From the NCBI GenBank assembly GCA_025357835.1, contig JANYLM010000024.1:81940-145939 (forward strand): a stretch of 64,000 bases of DNA, given 5' to 3'. Under the pieces are notes generated by a model. The model was not told the DNA's origin and ran no database searches. It saw only the letters and a list, made by a program, of their open reading frames with translations. Of the stretch, positions 10,207 through 21,538 are shown one piece after another; position 1 is the first letter of the stretch, and every line of letters starts with the position of its first letter. A program made the position numbers and the translations under genes. The stretch is from Gammaproteobacteria bacterium (GTDB taxonomy: Bacteria; Pseudomonadota; Gammaproteobacteria; Steroidobacterales; Steroidobacteraceae).

Positions 10207-10623
10207 TTATCGTCGCGTGTCCGGATCGTGGACGGCGCTTTGTATCGTGGGGAGTGCTTTGAACGAATCGTCCGCTGCCGTACGCACGCGCGGCGGTCGT
10301 ATCTGTGGCTGCTGACTCATGATCTGCTTCAGGCTCTGTTCCAAGTGTCCGCTCACCACGCCCTGCATGCTGGTGCCATAGGCGCGGATCACATTGACCA
10401 TGAATTCCTGACTCAGAATGGGCTCAGCGAGGTGTTCCTGCTCGGCAATCACCTGCAACAAGATACTGCGCGTAATGTCGGCATTGTTTTTCTTGTCGAC
10501 GACTACGAACTCGATCCTTTCGACGACCAAGCGCCTGACATCGGCGAGCGTGATGTAACGGCTTTCCACCGTGTCATACAGACGACGATTCGGGTATTTT
10601 TTTATCACTCGCGGCTCGCTCAT
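10207..10623 (-). CDS. phaR: Polyhydroxyalkanoate synthesis repressor PhaR-like
   Basis: A 138-residue protein with the PHB accumulation regulator domain at its N-terminus: RVIKKYPNRRLYDTVESRYI (residues 4-23), LADVRRLV and a DITRSILLQVIAEQE segment. PhaR binds DNA and polyhydroxyalkanoate and represses granule genes until polymer is present. It is shorter than the roughly 180-190 residues of the Cupriavidus protein, lacking most of the C-terminal tail. AGGAG lies seven bases before the ATG. No phaC, phaA, phaB or phasin gene is in the window, so the regulator stands apart from its likely targets. Confidence 0.88.
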   Translation of the reverse strand: MSEPRVIKKYPNRRLYDTVESRYITLADVRRLVVERIEFVVVDKKNNADITRSILLQVIAEQEHLAEPILSQEFMVNVIRAYGTSMQGVVSGHLEQSLKQIMSQQPQIRPPRVRTAADDSFKALPTIQSAVHDPDTRR

Positions 10624-10765
10624 ACGGCTCCTCGCTCGTGTTGGCCGGCGCGCCGCCGGAAGATGCCGGCTCGTGCCTGACCACGCGTGACCAATCCCAG
10701 GGACAGACTGAATAAGGATAGCGCAATGCAGCGCTAAGGCAAATCCGCATTTTTCGCTATATTTT

Positions 10766-11643
10766 TTAGCCGGTTACGCGCACATTCAAGCGTTTTGGGA
10801 CCCGCTTGATGTCCCATTCACTGATAGCCCAATCCCAGGCCGCCCCCAAGCTGGCCGCTGCGAGGCAATCGGGCGGCTTCAGGCCCAGCAGCGAAAACAC
10901 CGCCAGAAGCTGTGGCAGGGCCGAATCCGTATCTAAGCGCACGCTGCGCCGCGACTTGGCGAGCTTGGTGTCATCGGGCTCGGTGAGCACCGGTACATGC
11001 GCATAGACGGGCTGGGGCAGCCCCAAAACAGTTTGCAGGTAGATTTGCCGCGGCGTGTTGTCGAGCAAATCGGCGCCGCGCACGACATGGTTAACCCCCA
11101 GGGCCGCGTCGTCGACGACCACCGCCAGTTGGTAGGCGACTACTTGGTCGCGCCGCTTGAGAATAATATCGCCCACGGCGCCGGCGACGTCCTGCCGGTA
11201 GGTTCCCTGAATGCGATCGGAAAACAGGGTGGACCGCGGCTCGACCCGCAACCGGGTGGCGGTTGCAACTCCCGGGACCGACGGGTGCAAGCGGCAGGTG
11301 CCGGGATAGCGAATCTCGTCCTCGAGCTGCAGGCGGCTGCAGGAACACTCGAAGGTCAGGCCGCGGGCTTGCAAGCTCCGCAAAGCTGCCATGTACAGTT
11401 CTCCGCGATCGCGCTGGCGGACGGGTTCGTCGTCCCACTCGAATCCGAACCCCTGCAAGGTCTGCAGGATGCGGGCCGCGGAACCCGTGGCCTCGCGCGC
11501 ACCATCGAGGTCCTCGAGCCGCAGCAGCCAGCGTCCGCCGTGCGCCCGCGCGTCGAGGAAGCTTGCCGCCGCCGTATACAGGGACCCCAGATGCAGGTCG
11601 CCCGAGGGCGTCGGCGCGAACCGGCCTACATAAGGCGGTGCAT
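10766..11643 (-). CDS. gluQ: Glutamyl-Q tRNA(Asp) synthetase, start region frame-disrupted
   Basis: A truncated GluRS-like enzyme that glutamylates queuosine in tRNA(Asp). The reading frame gives YVGRFAPTPSG, then the HLGS form of the HIGH motif, LLRLEDLDGAR, a zinc site CSC...YPGTC and KLAKS for KMSKS. There is no ATG, GTG or TTG in this frame between its upstream stop at 11807 and a Leu TTG at 11458, which lies well past the HIGH motif. An ATG at 11643-11641 overlaps the dksA stop (TAATG) and sits four residues before YVGRF, but is in the wrong frame by one base. One extra base just after it would restore a 292-residue protein. queF is nearby in the same orientation, fitting a queuosine link. 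Confidence 0.8.
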
Positions 11644-12497
11644 TATCGGTAGCGGTCGTCGCGGTCGCCGTACTGCTTTTCGCGGCGTTCGCGCCGCTCC
11701 TGGGCTTCCACCGATAGAGTGGCGACGGGTCGCGCTTCCAATCTCTTGATGCCGATTTCCTCGCCGGTCTCGAGGCAATAGCCGTACGAGCCGTCCTCGA
11801 TACGCTTCAGCGCCTCGTCAATTTTCCGAATCAGCTTGCGTTCGCGATCGCGAGTGCGCAGCTCGAGACTGAATTCCTCTTCCTGGGTGGCTCTATCGTT
11901 GGGGTCTGGGAAGTTGGCCGCCTCGTCCTTCATGTGCAGGACGGTGCGGTCGACCTCTACCATGAGATCCCGTTTCCAGGTTTGCAGTATGCGAGCGAAA
12001 TGCTCCAACTGCTCCTTGTTCATGTACTGCTCGCCGCGGCGGGCGATGTACGGTTTTACATTGCGCGGGCCCGCCAACAGGCTGGCGGGGGTGTTGGGTT
12101 CGCCGTCGCCGTCCTCGTCATTTTGCAGCACACGATTGATCACCAACGGACGAGTATCGAATTTGAGAGGGGCAACCTTCTCATGGTTTGCTTTGACCGG
12201 TGCCGGCTTCGGGCGTGGCGGACTCGCGGCCACGGGTTTCAGCATCACTGGCTTCGCGATCGCGGGCTTCGCGATCACGGGTTTCGAGGTCGCGGGCTTC
12301 GAGATCGCGGGTTTCGCGATCGCGGGTTTGGGAGCTGGCTTATTCGGTTTCACTGTTACCTTGGATGTGGGAGGCGATGGCACGGGCTTAGCCGGCGGTC
12401 GTGCCACCTTTTTGGGAGCGGCTGCTTTGTGGGGCGCTTTCTTGGGTGTAGCCTTTCCTGGCCGCTTTGCCGCTTTATTGGGTTTCTTCGAGGGCAT
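11643..12497 (-). CDS. dksA: DksA-type RNA polymerase secondary-channel factor with long N-terminal extension
   Basis: The last 140 residues are DksA: a coiled coil with the tip DPNDRATQEEEF (the Asp and Ala that reach the polymerase active site are kept) and the globular end YGYCLETGEEIGIKRLEARP. DksA works with ppGpp to reset rRNA and amino-acid promoters. The C4 zinc finger is not intact: only the first Cys remains, and the other three positions are Thr/Gly and LSVEAQ, as in Cys-poor DksA variants. The first 140 residues are a Lys/Ala/Pro-rich low-complexity region with five-residue repeats. The start ATG has AGGAGGCGGAG upstream and the stop overlaps the likely gluQ start. Confidence 0.92.
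   Translation of the reverse strand: MPSKKPNKAAKRPGKATPKKAPHKAAAPKKVARPPAKPVPSPPTSKVTVKPNKPAPKPAIAKPAISKPATSKPVIAKPAIAKPVMLKPVAASPPRPKPAPVKANHEKVAPLKFDTRPLVINRVLQNDEDGDGEPNTPASLLAGPRNVKPYIARRGEQYMNKEQLEHFARILQTWKRDLMVEVDRTVLHMKDEAANFPDPNDRATQEEEFSLELRTRDRERKLIRKIDEALKRIEDGSYGYCLETGEEIGIKRLEARPVATLSVEAQERRERREKQYGDRDDRYR
12251..12325 (-). repeat. Five 15-bp tandem repeats inside dksA
   Basis: Five consecutive, slightly diverged 15-base units (consensus GYTTCGCGATCGCGG on the plus strand) encode KPAIA-like pentapeptides in the N-terminal extension of DksA. The array is in frame, so copy-number change would alter only linker length. Confidence 0.85.
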
Positions 12498-12531
12498 TTG
12501 AAATCTCCGCCTCCTAACGAAAGAGCGCGCG

Positions 12532-12559
12532 ATTATACCGACGCAATCAGGCGTGTACA
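12532..12559 (-). promoter_or_regulatory. Probable dksA promoter
   Basis: On the minus strand TGTACA (4 of 6 for -35) and a perfect TATAAT are 16 bases apart. The -10 box ends about 35 bases before the dksA ATG. Confidence 0.6.
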
Positions 12560-12612
12560 GGCCGTAGAGGCAACATATTTTGCCTATCTAAGCCTATGAT
12601 TGAAAAGCGAAT

Positions 12613-12629
12613 CCCCGGAGCCTCCGGGC
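12613..12629 (-). terminator. queF terminator
   Basis: Downstream of the queF stop on the minus strand, CCCGGA pairs with TCCGGG around a three-base loop and is followed by ATTCGCTTTTC. The short stem and moderate T-run suggest a weak intrinsic terminator separating queF from the dksA promoter. Confidence 0.5.
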
Positions 12630-12660
12630 GGGGAGGGTGTGGACACGCCGGCCTAACACC

Positions 12661-13047
12661 CTAGGGAAGCGAAATAGGGGCCGCGCAAGCCCAGCCGGGC
12701 TGCCTGTGTTCGGCCACCACAGCGGTGTAAATCCCGCCCCGAACGTTGAATTCGGCCACCAGGCGCATGAATCGAGGCGCCGTGGCCGCCACCAGGTCGC
12801 CTAATATCTCGTTGGTCACCGCCTCGTGGAATGCACCCCGACTGCGGAAGGACCAAATATAGAGTTTCAAGGACTTGAGCTCCACACAGAGCTCATGGGG
12901 AATGTATTCCAGCTTGAGCGTGGCGAAATCCGGCTGTCCTGTTTTCGGGCACAGACAGCTAAACTCCGGGATGGTCATACGAATGGTGTAGTCCCGTCCG
13001 GGCGCAGGGTTTGTAAAAGTCTCCAAGTGGGTGCTGGGTTCGGTCAT
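12661..13047 (-). CDS. queF: 7-cyano-7-deazaguanine (preQ0) reductase QueF, short type
   Basis: A 128-residue NADPH-dependent nitrile reductase making preQ1 for queuosine. The motif [12 protein letters not shown] holds the nucleophile Cys33 and the proton-donor Asp40, spaced seven residues apart as in the Bacillus enzyme. VELKSLKLY is the QueF signature, and FHEAVTNEI carries the substrate-binding Glu. It is the single-domain (YkvM-like) form, not the 280-residue E. coli form. It shares the strand with dksA and gluQ, the latter modifying queuosine further. The start is the ATG at 13047, divergent from smc with 94 bases between. Confidence 0.95.
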   Translation of the reverse strand: MTEPSTHLETFTNPAPGRDYTIRMTIPEFSCLCPKTGQPDFATLKLEYIPHELCVELKSLKLYIWSFRSRGAFHEAVTNEILGDLVAATAPRFMRLVAEFNVRGGIYTAVVAEHRQPGWACAAPISLP

Positions 13048-13071
13048 AAGTTGCGCCGAGGCCGTCGGGGG

Positions 13072-13099
13072 TTTACGAATGTGACGTTTACTTTACACT
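13072..13099 (+). promoter_or_regulatory. Possible smc promoter
   Basis: TTTACG and TACACT are 16 bases apart, 42 bases ahead of the smc ATG. Both boxes are only partial matches (4 of 6 each). Confidence 0.45.
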
Positions 13100-13141
13100 A
13101 CGCGACTCATTGACGGCCACGCGTCTAGGTTCACCGAAATA

Positions 13142-16100
13142 ATGCGCTTAACGAAACTCAAGATTGCCGGCTTCAAATCCTTTGTCGACCCGACGACCGT
13201 CAACTTTCCCAGCAGCCTGACCGGAGTCGTGGGCCCAAACGGATGCGGGAAATCCAACATCATCGATGCGGTCCGCTGGGTCATGGGCGAAATTTCCGCG
13301 AAGCATTTGCGCGGCGAGTCCATGGCGGATGTCATCTTCAACGGCTCGGGCACTCGCAAGCCCTTGGGTGCCGCATCGGTCGAGATGGTGTTCGATAATT
13401 CCGAGGGCAAAATCGGCGGCGAGTATGCCGCCTACAATGAGGTTGCCCTGCGTCGCGCCGTTAGCCGCGACGGTAACCCCGATTATTACATCAATGGCAC
13501 GAAGGTGCGCCGCAAGGACATCACTCAGCTGTTCCTCGGCACCGGCCTAGGTACGCGCAGTTACGCCATTATCGAGCAGGGAATGATTTCGCGTGTCATC
13601 GATGCGCGGCCGGATGATCTACGCGCGTTCTTGGAGGAAGCCGCCGGCATCTCGCGCTATAAGGAGCGGCGCCGCGAAACCGAAAACCGGATCGGCCATA
13701 CCCGCGAGAACCTGGATAGGCTGAACGATTTGCGTGAAGAGGTGGAGAAGCAGATCCGCCATTTGCAGCGGCAAGCAGCGACCGCGCGGCGCTATCAGTT
13801 ACTCAAGGAAGAGGAACGCAAGCTACAGGCCGAATTGCTGGCATTGCGGCTGCAGAGTCTGGACGCGGAGGCCGAAGTGCGCGATGCCGCGACATCGAGC
13901 TGCGAGACCGCGATGCATGCCGTACTCGCGGATTTGCGGGAAGTCGAGGCGCAGATTGAGCGTATTCGCGCCGATCAGGTGTCGAAAGCCGACACCCTGG
14001 GCGCGATACAGAGCCGCTTCTATGGGGCGGGATCCGAGGTCACGCGGATCGAGCAAGGCATTCAATTCATGCGCGAGCTGCGCCAGCGCCAGCGCTTGGA
14101 CTTGGAGGCGGCCGAGGCGCAGGTTGTCGAGCTGGGCGGAGTCCTGCAACGCGATCGTGGCCAGCTTGAAGCGCTATCGCAGGAACTGGCGAGCATGGTG
14201 CCGGGCCTCGACTCGGCGCACCACGAGGAGTTGCGTACCTCGCAGGCCTTGGAGGGCTGTGAACAGGCATTGGCGGCGTGGCAGCAAACCTGGGATGTAC
14301 ATGCGCAGGCCGTGGCGCTCGGCCAGCGAGAGACGGGAGTGGAGCGCGCCCGCATCGAGCAGCTAGAAAGTCAACAGCGGCGCCTGCTGCAGCAGCGCGA
14401 ACGCCAGGAGGGCGAGCGCTCAGGCTTGGCCCAGCTGCAGCCGGCGGTTGCGCTGGAAATACTCGAACAACGTGCGGAATCGGCCCGCGATGCGGGCGAG
14501 AACGCCGCGACCGAGCTGCAAGAATTACTGGCGGAGATCTCGGTCACTCGAGATCGCGAAAGAGAACAGTCGCAAGCCCTCAATGCGTTGCGTACGCGCT
14601 GGCAGGAGGCGCTGGGAAAACACGTGTCCACCGAGGCCTTGCAGCAGGCGGCGCTCGGCAAGGTCTCCGGCAAGGTCACCGAGTGGCTGAAATCCAAGTC
14701 TCTCGACCGGCAGCCCCGTGTGGCGCAGCAGCTGCGGGTGGATCGCGGCTGGGAGCGCGCCGTGGAAACGGTGCTGGGGTCCTACCTGGAGGCCGTGTGT
14801 GTCGACGGCCTGGACAGCGTCATCGATTTGCTGGGGAGCTTCGATGCCGGCCACTTGGCCGTCGTGAGCATTGGCGTTCCCGCCCCCGATCCCCGCGCCT
14901 CGAACTCGTTGTACACCAAAGTCCAGGGCGGGACGGTATTGGGTTCTGTGCTGTCGTCGGTCTACACCGCCGAGACCTTGAACGAGGCCTTGGGCCGGCG
15001 CCGCGACTTGGCGGCCGGCGAGTCCGTGGTGACGCGCGATGGAATTTGGTTGGGAGCGGATTGGTTGCGCATTTCGCGCGACGCGGACCCGCATACCGGC
15101 GTTATCGAGCGTGAAGAGACTTTGCGCGAAGTCCGCACTCTGGTGAGCGGACTCGAGGATGCGGTGAAGGACCTCGAACATCGCTTGGAGCTCACGCGTG
15201 AGCGCGTGCGCGACCACGAAGACCGGCGCGATACCTTGCAAGCGAATGTCAATCGCCTGCACCGCGAACACGTGGACCGGCGTGCCGAACTCGATGCAGC
15301 CCAAGCGCGCAGTGTCGATGCAACGCGGCGCATGGAGCAGCTGGAGACCGGACTTACCGACGTACGCACCGAGCTCGAGCGCACCGACACGGACGTGCGC
15401 GCGGCTCGCGGCCGCATGGAAGCGGCCATCGAAAAGTTGGCTGCTCTCGAACCGCAGCGCGTAACTTTGGAGCAGGAGCGTGACCGCATGCGCGCAGCAG
15501 TGGGCACCGCCCGCGCGGGCGCGCTGTCGGCGCAACAATTAGCACGGGAATTGGCGCTACAAGTGGAGTCGCGGCGCTCGTCGCACGCCTCCTTGACTAC
15601 CTCTTTGTCGCGAATCGAGAAACAGCTGGAAGGCTTGGAAACGCGGCGCGATGAATTGGCTAACCAGCTGAACGAAGGCGAAGCGCCGCTCGCCGCGGCG
15701 CAGACCCAGCTCGAGCACGCATTGCGCCTGCGCACGGAAATCGAGGCTGAGCTGCTGGCAGCCAAGATTGCCACCGATGAATTGGATGCCCAATTGCGCG
15801 AGCGTGATGCCGGACGTCTTGCCGTCGAACAGAGCGTCGAAACCGCGCGTTTGAGCTTGGACGGGGCGCGGATGGCCGCCTCGCAGGTGCGTGTACGCCG
15901 TGAGAGCGTTGCCGAGCAGCTGGCAACCACGAATTTCGAACTGCCCGTCTTGCTTGCGCAACTGACCGAGGGCGCCACGGTCGCGACCTGGGAGTCGCAG
16001 CTGGAGGATACCAAGGGAAAAATAGAGCGCCTGGGCCAGGTCAATCTTGCGGCCATTGGCGAATTCAAGGAGCAATCCGAACGTAAGGAATATCTTGATC

Positions 16101-16645
16101 GGCAGTGCAAGGATCTGACCGACGCCTTGGAAACACTGGAGTCGGCGATGCGCAAGATCGACCGAGAAACCCGCTCGCGCTTCCAGGATACCTTCGATAA
16201 AGTGAACGCCGGTCTGAAGGAGAAATTCCCGCGGTTGTTCGGCGGCGGCCATGCCTACCTAGAGCTCACGGGTGAGGAAGGGGAGGCCGCGGGCGTATCC
16301 GTCATGGCGCGCCCGCCGGGCAAGCGCAACAGCACCATCAGCCAGCTGTCCGGCGGCGAGAAAGCCCTGACCGCGGTCGCGCTGGTGTTCGCGATATTCG
16401 ATTTGAATCCGGCGCCGTTCTGTCTGCTGGACGAGGTAGACGCGCCGCTCGATGAGAATAATGTCGGCCGCTTCTGCGACATCGTGCGCGAGATGTCGCG
16501 CAACGTGCAGTTCATATTCATTACGCACAACAAGAGCACCATGGAGCTGGCGTCGCAATTGGTCGGGGTCACTATGAACGAGCCGGGGGTGTCGCGCTTG
16601 GTGACGGTCGACGTCGACGAGGCCGTACGCATGGCAGCGATGTAG
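13142..16645 (+). CDS. smc: Chromosome partition protein SMC
   Basis: A 1167-residue condensin ATPase. Walker A is GPNGCGKSN (31-39), the ABC signature is LSGGEKALTAVAL (near 1068) and Walker B is CLLDEVDAPLD (near 1094). Between the heads run two long coiled coils (about 165-500 and 665-1000) broken by a hinge domain (about 505-660, with GSYLEAVCVDGLDSVIDLL). The partners ScpA and ScpB are also in this window (24.1-25.8 kb), so this lineage uses Smc-ScpAB rather than MukBEF. Nine bases separate it from zipA. Confidence 0.97.
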   Translation: MRLTKLKIAGFKSFVDPTTVNFPSSLTGVVGPNGCGKSNIIDAVRWVMGEISAKHLRGESMADVIFNGSGTRKPLGAASVEMVFDNSEGKIGGEYAAYNEVALRRAVSRDGNPDYYINGTKVRRKDITQLFLGTGLGTRSYAIIEQGMISRVIDARPDDLRAFLEEAAGISRYKERRRETENRIGHTRENLDRLNDLREEVEKQIRHLQRQAATARRYQLLKEEERKLQAELLALRLQSLDAEAEVRDAATSSCETAMHAVLADLREVEAQIERIRADQVSKADTLGAIQSRFYGAGSEVTRIEQGIQFMRELRQRQRLDLEAAEAQVVELGGVLQRDRGQLEALSQELASMVPGLDSAHHEELRTSQALEGCEQALAAWQQTWDVHAQAVALGQRETGVERARIEQLESQQRRLLQQRERQEGERSGLAQLQPAVALEILEQRAESARDAGENAATELQELLAEISVTRDREREQSQALNALRTRWQEALGKHVSTEALQQAALGKVSGKVTEWLKSKSLDRQPRVAQQLRVDRGWERAVETVLGSYLEAVCVDGLDSVIDLLGSFDAGHLAVVSIGVPAPDPRASNSLYTKVQGGTVLGSVLSSVYTAETLNEALGRRRDLAAGESVVTRDGIWLGADWLRISRDADPHTGVIEREETLREVRTLVSGLEDAVKDLEHRLELTRERVRDHEDRRDTLQANVNRLHREHVDRRAELDAAQARSVDATRRMEQLETGLTDVRTELERTDTDVRAARGRMEAAIEKLAALEPQRVTLEQERDRMRAAVGTARAGALSAQQLARELALQVESRRSSHASLTTSLSRIEKQLEGLETRRDELANQLNEGEAPLAAAQTQLEHALRLRTEIEAELLAAKIATDELDAQLRERDAGRLAVEQSVETARLSLDGARMAASQVRVRRESVAEQLATTNFELPVLLAQLTEGATVATWESQLEDTKGKIERLGQVNLAAIGEFKEQSERKEYLDRQCKDLTDALETLESAMRKIDRETRSRFQDTFDKVNAGLKEKFPRLFGGGHAYLELTGEEGEAAGVSVMARPPGKRNSTISQLSGGEKALTAVALVFAIFDLNPAPFCLLDEVDAPLDENNVGRFCDIVREMSRNVQFIFITHNKSTMELASQLVGVTMNEPGVSRLVTVDVDEAVRMAAM

Positions 16646-16654
16646 GGGCTTCGC

Positions 16655-19610
<2,956 letters not shown>

Positions 19611-19658
19611 CGAACGCGGAGGCAGGATGCCGGAGCAGACGCCCCGCGCCCGAAGGGT

Positions 19659-19679
19659 GCGGGCCCAGGATGGGCCCGC
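19659..19679. terminator. Bidirectional hairpin between ligA and ppiC-like gene
   Basis: A perfect 9-bp stem (GCGGGCCCA with TGGGCCCGC) with a GGA loop lies between two convergent genes. The T-content on either side is low, so its strength as an intrinsic terminator is uncertain. Confidence 0.55.
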
Positions 19680-19721
19680 GTCAATTCCCGTTAATCCGCT
19701 ACATTTCTCAGCCGGCTCTCA

Positions 19722-20555
19722 TTACAGCTTCTTTTCGATCTTGGCAGTCTTCTTCAGGCCGTCGATGTAGTCCTGGAATTTCTTCTGCATGATGCCGTTG
19801 CTGAGCTGAGCTTTCATCTGGTCGAATGGCGCGTCGCGCGTATCTTCGAGTTTGATGATGTGCCAGCCATACTGGGTTTGCACGGGCTCGGACGTCAGAT
19901 CGCCTTTCTTCAGAGCCTTGACGGCGTCGCCGAAGGGCTTGACCATGCGCGCCGTCGTGAACCAGCCGAGGTCGCCGCCGTTCGCCTTCGAGTTGTCGGT
20001 GGATTCGGCTTTCGCGACATCTTCGAACTTCGCGCCACCCTTGATCTTCTTGATCAGCTGTTCGGCCTTTTCCTTGGTCGGCACCAGGATGTGCGAGGCG
20101 TGATACTCAGTCTTGTCGGTCGCGGCGTCGTACGCGGCATGCAGTTCCTGGTCCGAGGGCTCGTTGCTCTTCACGTACTTCTGAGCGGCGGCGTCCGCCA
20201 AAATCTGGGTACGCAGCAGGGCGATGCGCGTGGCCGTATCCGGATCCTTCTCCAAGCCGTCTTTCTCGGCCTGAGTCGCGATGACCTGCATGTTGATCAT
20301 CTGATCCAGGACCTGATTCTTCTCTTCCGCTGTTACGTCGGCCGCTGGCTTGCCGCGCAGCAGACCCTTGAGATAGTCATCATAGGCCTCGCGCGAAATG
20401 GGCGTGCCGTCGACGATGGCGACCGGAGCCGCTGCCGGCTTGGCGCCGGGCGCGGGCGCCGCTGCCTGCTGGCCCTTGCCGCAGGCCGCCAGCACTAGGG
20501 TCATCGCTGCCACGGTGGACAAGCGGGTCCACTGTGTACTTAAAAATTGCGTCAT
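19722..20555 (-). CDS. PpiC-type parvulin peptidyl-prolyl isomerase, lipoprotein
   Basis: A 277-residue periplasmic folding factor. The N-terminal signal ends in a lipobox, VLAAC, with Cys25 as the lipidated residue. A SurA_N-like helical domain follows (about 45-130, ISREAYDDYLKGLLRGKP), then a parvulin domain (about 140-240: HASHILVPTKEKAEQLIKKI, GGDLGWFTTARMVKPF, VQTQYGWHIIKL). The ATG at 20555 is chosen over the upstream start at 20594 because it gives a proper signal peptide and has GAGGA upstream. It resembles PrsA/PpiC lipoproteins rather than SurA, which has two parvulin domains. Its substrates are unknown. Confidence 0.9.
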   Translation of the reverse strand: MTQFLSTQWTRLSTVAAMTLVLAACGKGQQAAAPAPGAKPAAAPVAIVDGTPISREAYDDYLKGLLRGKPAADVTAEEKNQVLDQMINMQVIATQAEKDGLEKDPDTATRIALLRTQILADAAAQKYVKSNEPSDQELHAAYDAATDKTEYHASHILVPTKEKAEQLIKKIKGGAKFEDVAKAESTDNSKANGGDLGWFTTARMVKPFGDAVKALKKGDLTSEPVQTQYGWHIIKLEDTRDAPFDQMKAQLSNGIMQKKFQDYIDGLKKTAKIEKKL

Positions 20556-20671
20556 TTGAATCCTCTTCACACGAAAAAGGCGAATGGCCGACATGACCGG
20601 CGCCCGGGGGCGGCAGTTTAGCCGTTACGGCGCGATCACTCCAATTATCGTCAATTCGGCGAATAGCCGGG

Positions 20672-20956
20672 TTAAGTCGGGCCGGTTGGGGGTGAGGCGT
20701 TGATGGCCAAAGCATGGATGTCGGTTTTCAGGAGGTCGTCGACCGCGGCGTACACCAGCCGGTGACGCGCCACCGGGGGGTGGCCGCGAAAGGCCTCGGC
20801 CACGATGGTGATGCGGAAATGGCTATGGCCTCCCGCGGCGCCGGCATGGCCGGCATGCAAATGGCTTTCGTCCTCGATGACCAGTAGCGCGGGAGAAAAG
20901 CGCTCCTGCAGCCGCTGGCGTAGTCGTTGTTCGCGGTCTGATGCTAGCGGGTGCAT
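20672..20956 (-). CDS. bolA: BolA family protein
   Basis: A 94-residue BolA fold. The family core is LLVIEDESHLHAGHAG (about 25-40), HFRITIVAEAFRGHPPVARHR and VYAAVDDLLKTDIHALAI. BolA proteins bind [2Fe-2S] clusters with monothiol glutaredoxins and affect morphology and stress response. The SHLHAGH segment has the His residues used for cluster binding in relatives. It starts three bases after the yciB stop, so the two are probably cotranscribed. Whether it is BolA proper or the IbaG/YrbA type cannot be settled by eye; the length and motif favour BolA. Confidence 0.88.
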   Translation of the reverse strand: MHPLASDREQRLRQRLQERFSPALLVIEDESHLHAGHAGAAGGHSHFRITIVAEAFRGHPPVARHRLVYAAVDDLLKTDIHALAINASPPTGPT

Positions 20957-20959
20957 GGG

Positions 20960-21517
20960 TTAAACTTGACCCGATTGCGCAGCCTTAGTCTTGCCGCTCA
21001 GCCATAGGACCTGCGGCACCATGAATATCAGCATGGCCACGGTGATGCCGAACACTTTGAAATTGACCCAGATGCTCTCGTCAAAGTTCCGAGCCACGTA
21101 GATATTAGCCGCCGCCAGCAATGCCAGCCAGCCCACCCATAGGCAATTGATCAGCAGCCAAGTGCGCGCCGCGATATTCAGCGTTTCCTTGAACACCGCC
21201 TCCAGCATGCGCCGTGCAAGGGGCTGTTTGCCGATGAACATGCTGCCAAAAAAAGCGGCTGCCGCCAGTGCCAGCAGCACGGTGGGTTTCCATTGGATGA
21301 AGCGGCGGTCGTGCAGCAGCAGGGTGGCGGAGCCCAGCACCAGCACCACCGCCGTAGTGATGATGTGCATGGTCTTGAACTCGCCGGAGCGCAGGCGATG
21401 CACCACGAGCTGCAGCAGGCAGGTGATCATCAATGCCGCGGTGGCCCAGTAGATCCCCAAAAGTTTGAAGCCGACGAAAAAAACGATGAGAGGCGCCCAT
21501 TCGAGTAGCTGGTTCAT
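20960..21517 (-). CDS. yciB: Inner membrane septation protein YciB (IspZ family)
   Basis: A 185-residue membrane protein with about five to six helices, starting MNQLLEWAPLIVFFVGFKLLG. Family motifs are FIQWKPTVL (near 74), IGKQPLARRMLE and NFDESIWVNFKVFGI (near 146). YciB takes part in septation and envelope maintenance. The ATG at 21517 gives the normal length; the open frame continues upstream across the opposite-strand yciO gene, but that part is antisense to it. It is divergent to yciO with only 21 bases between the two start codons. Confidence 0.93.
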   Translation of the reverse strand: MNQLLEWAPLIVFFVGFKLLGIYWATAALMITCLLQLVVHRLRSGEFKTMHIITTAVVLVLGSATLLLHDRRFIQWKPTVLLALAAAAFFGSMFIGKQPLARRMLEAVFKETLNIAARTWLLINCLWVGWLALLAAANIYVARNFDESIWVNFKVFGITVAMLIFMVPQVLWLSGKTKAAQSGQV

Positions 21518-21538
21518 CCGCGTATCATAGCCGACGAA

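Noticed and set aside
12251..12325. A CRISPR-like array, because of the regular 15-bp repeats in dksA.
   Set aside because: The units are contiguous without spacers, in frame with dksA, and too short for CRISPR repeats.
14525..16252. Several long antisense frames (231 to 397 codons) opposite smc.
   Set aside because: They are shadows of the coiled-coil coding sequence, with Ser/Arg-rich or His/Gln-rich composition and no recognisable motif.
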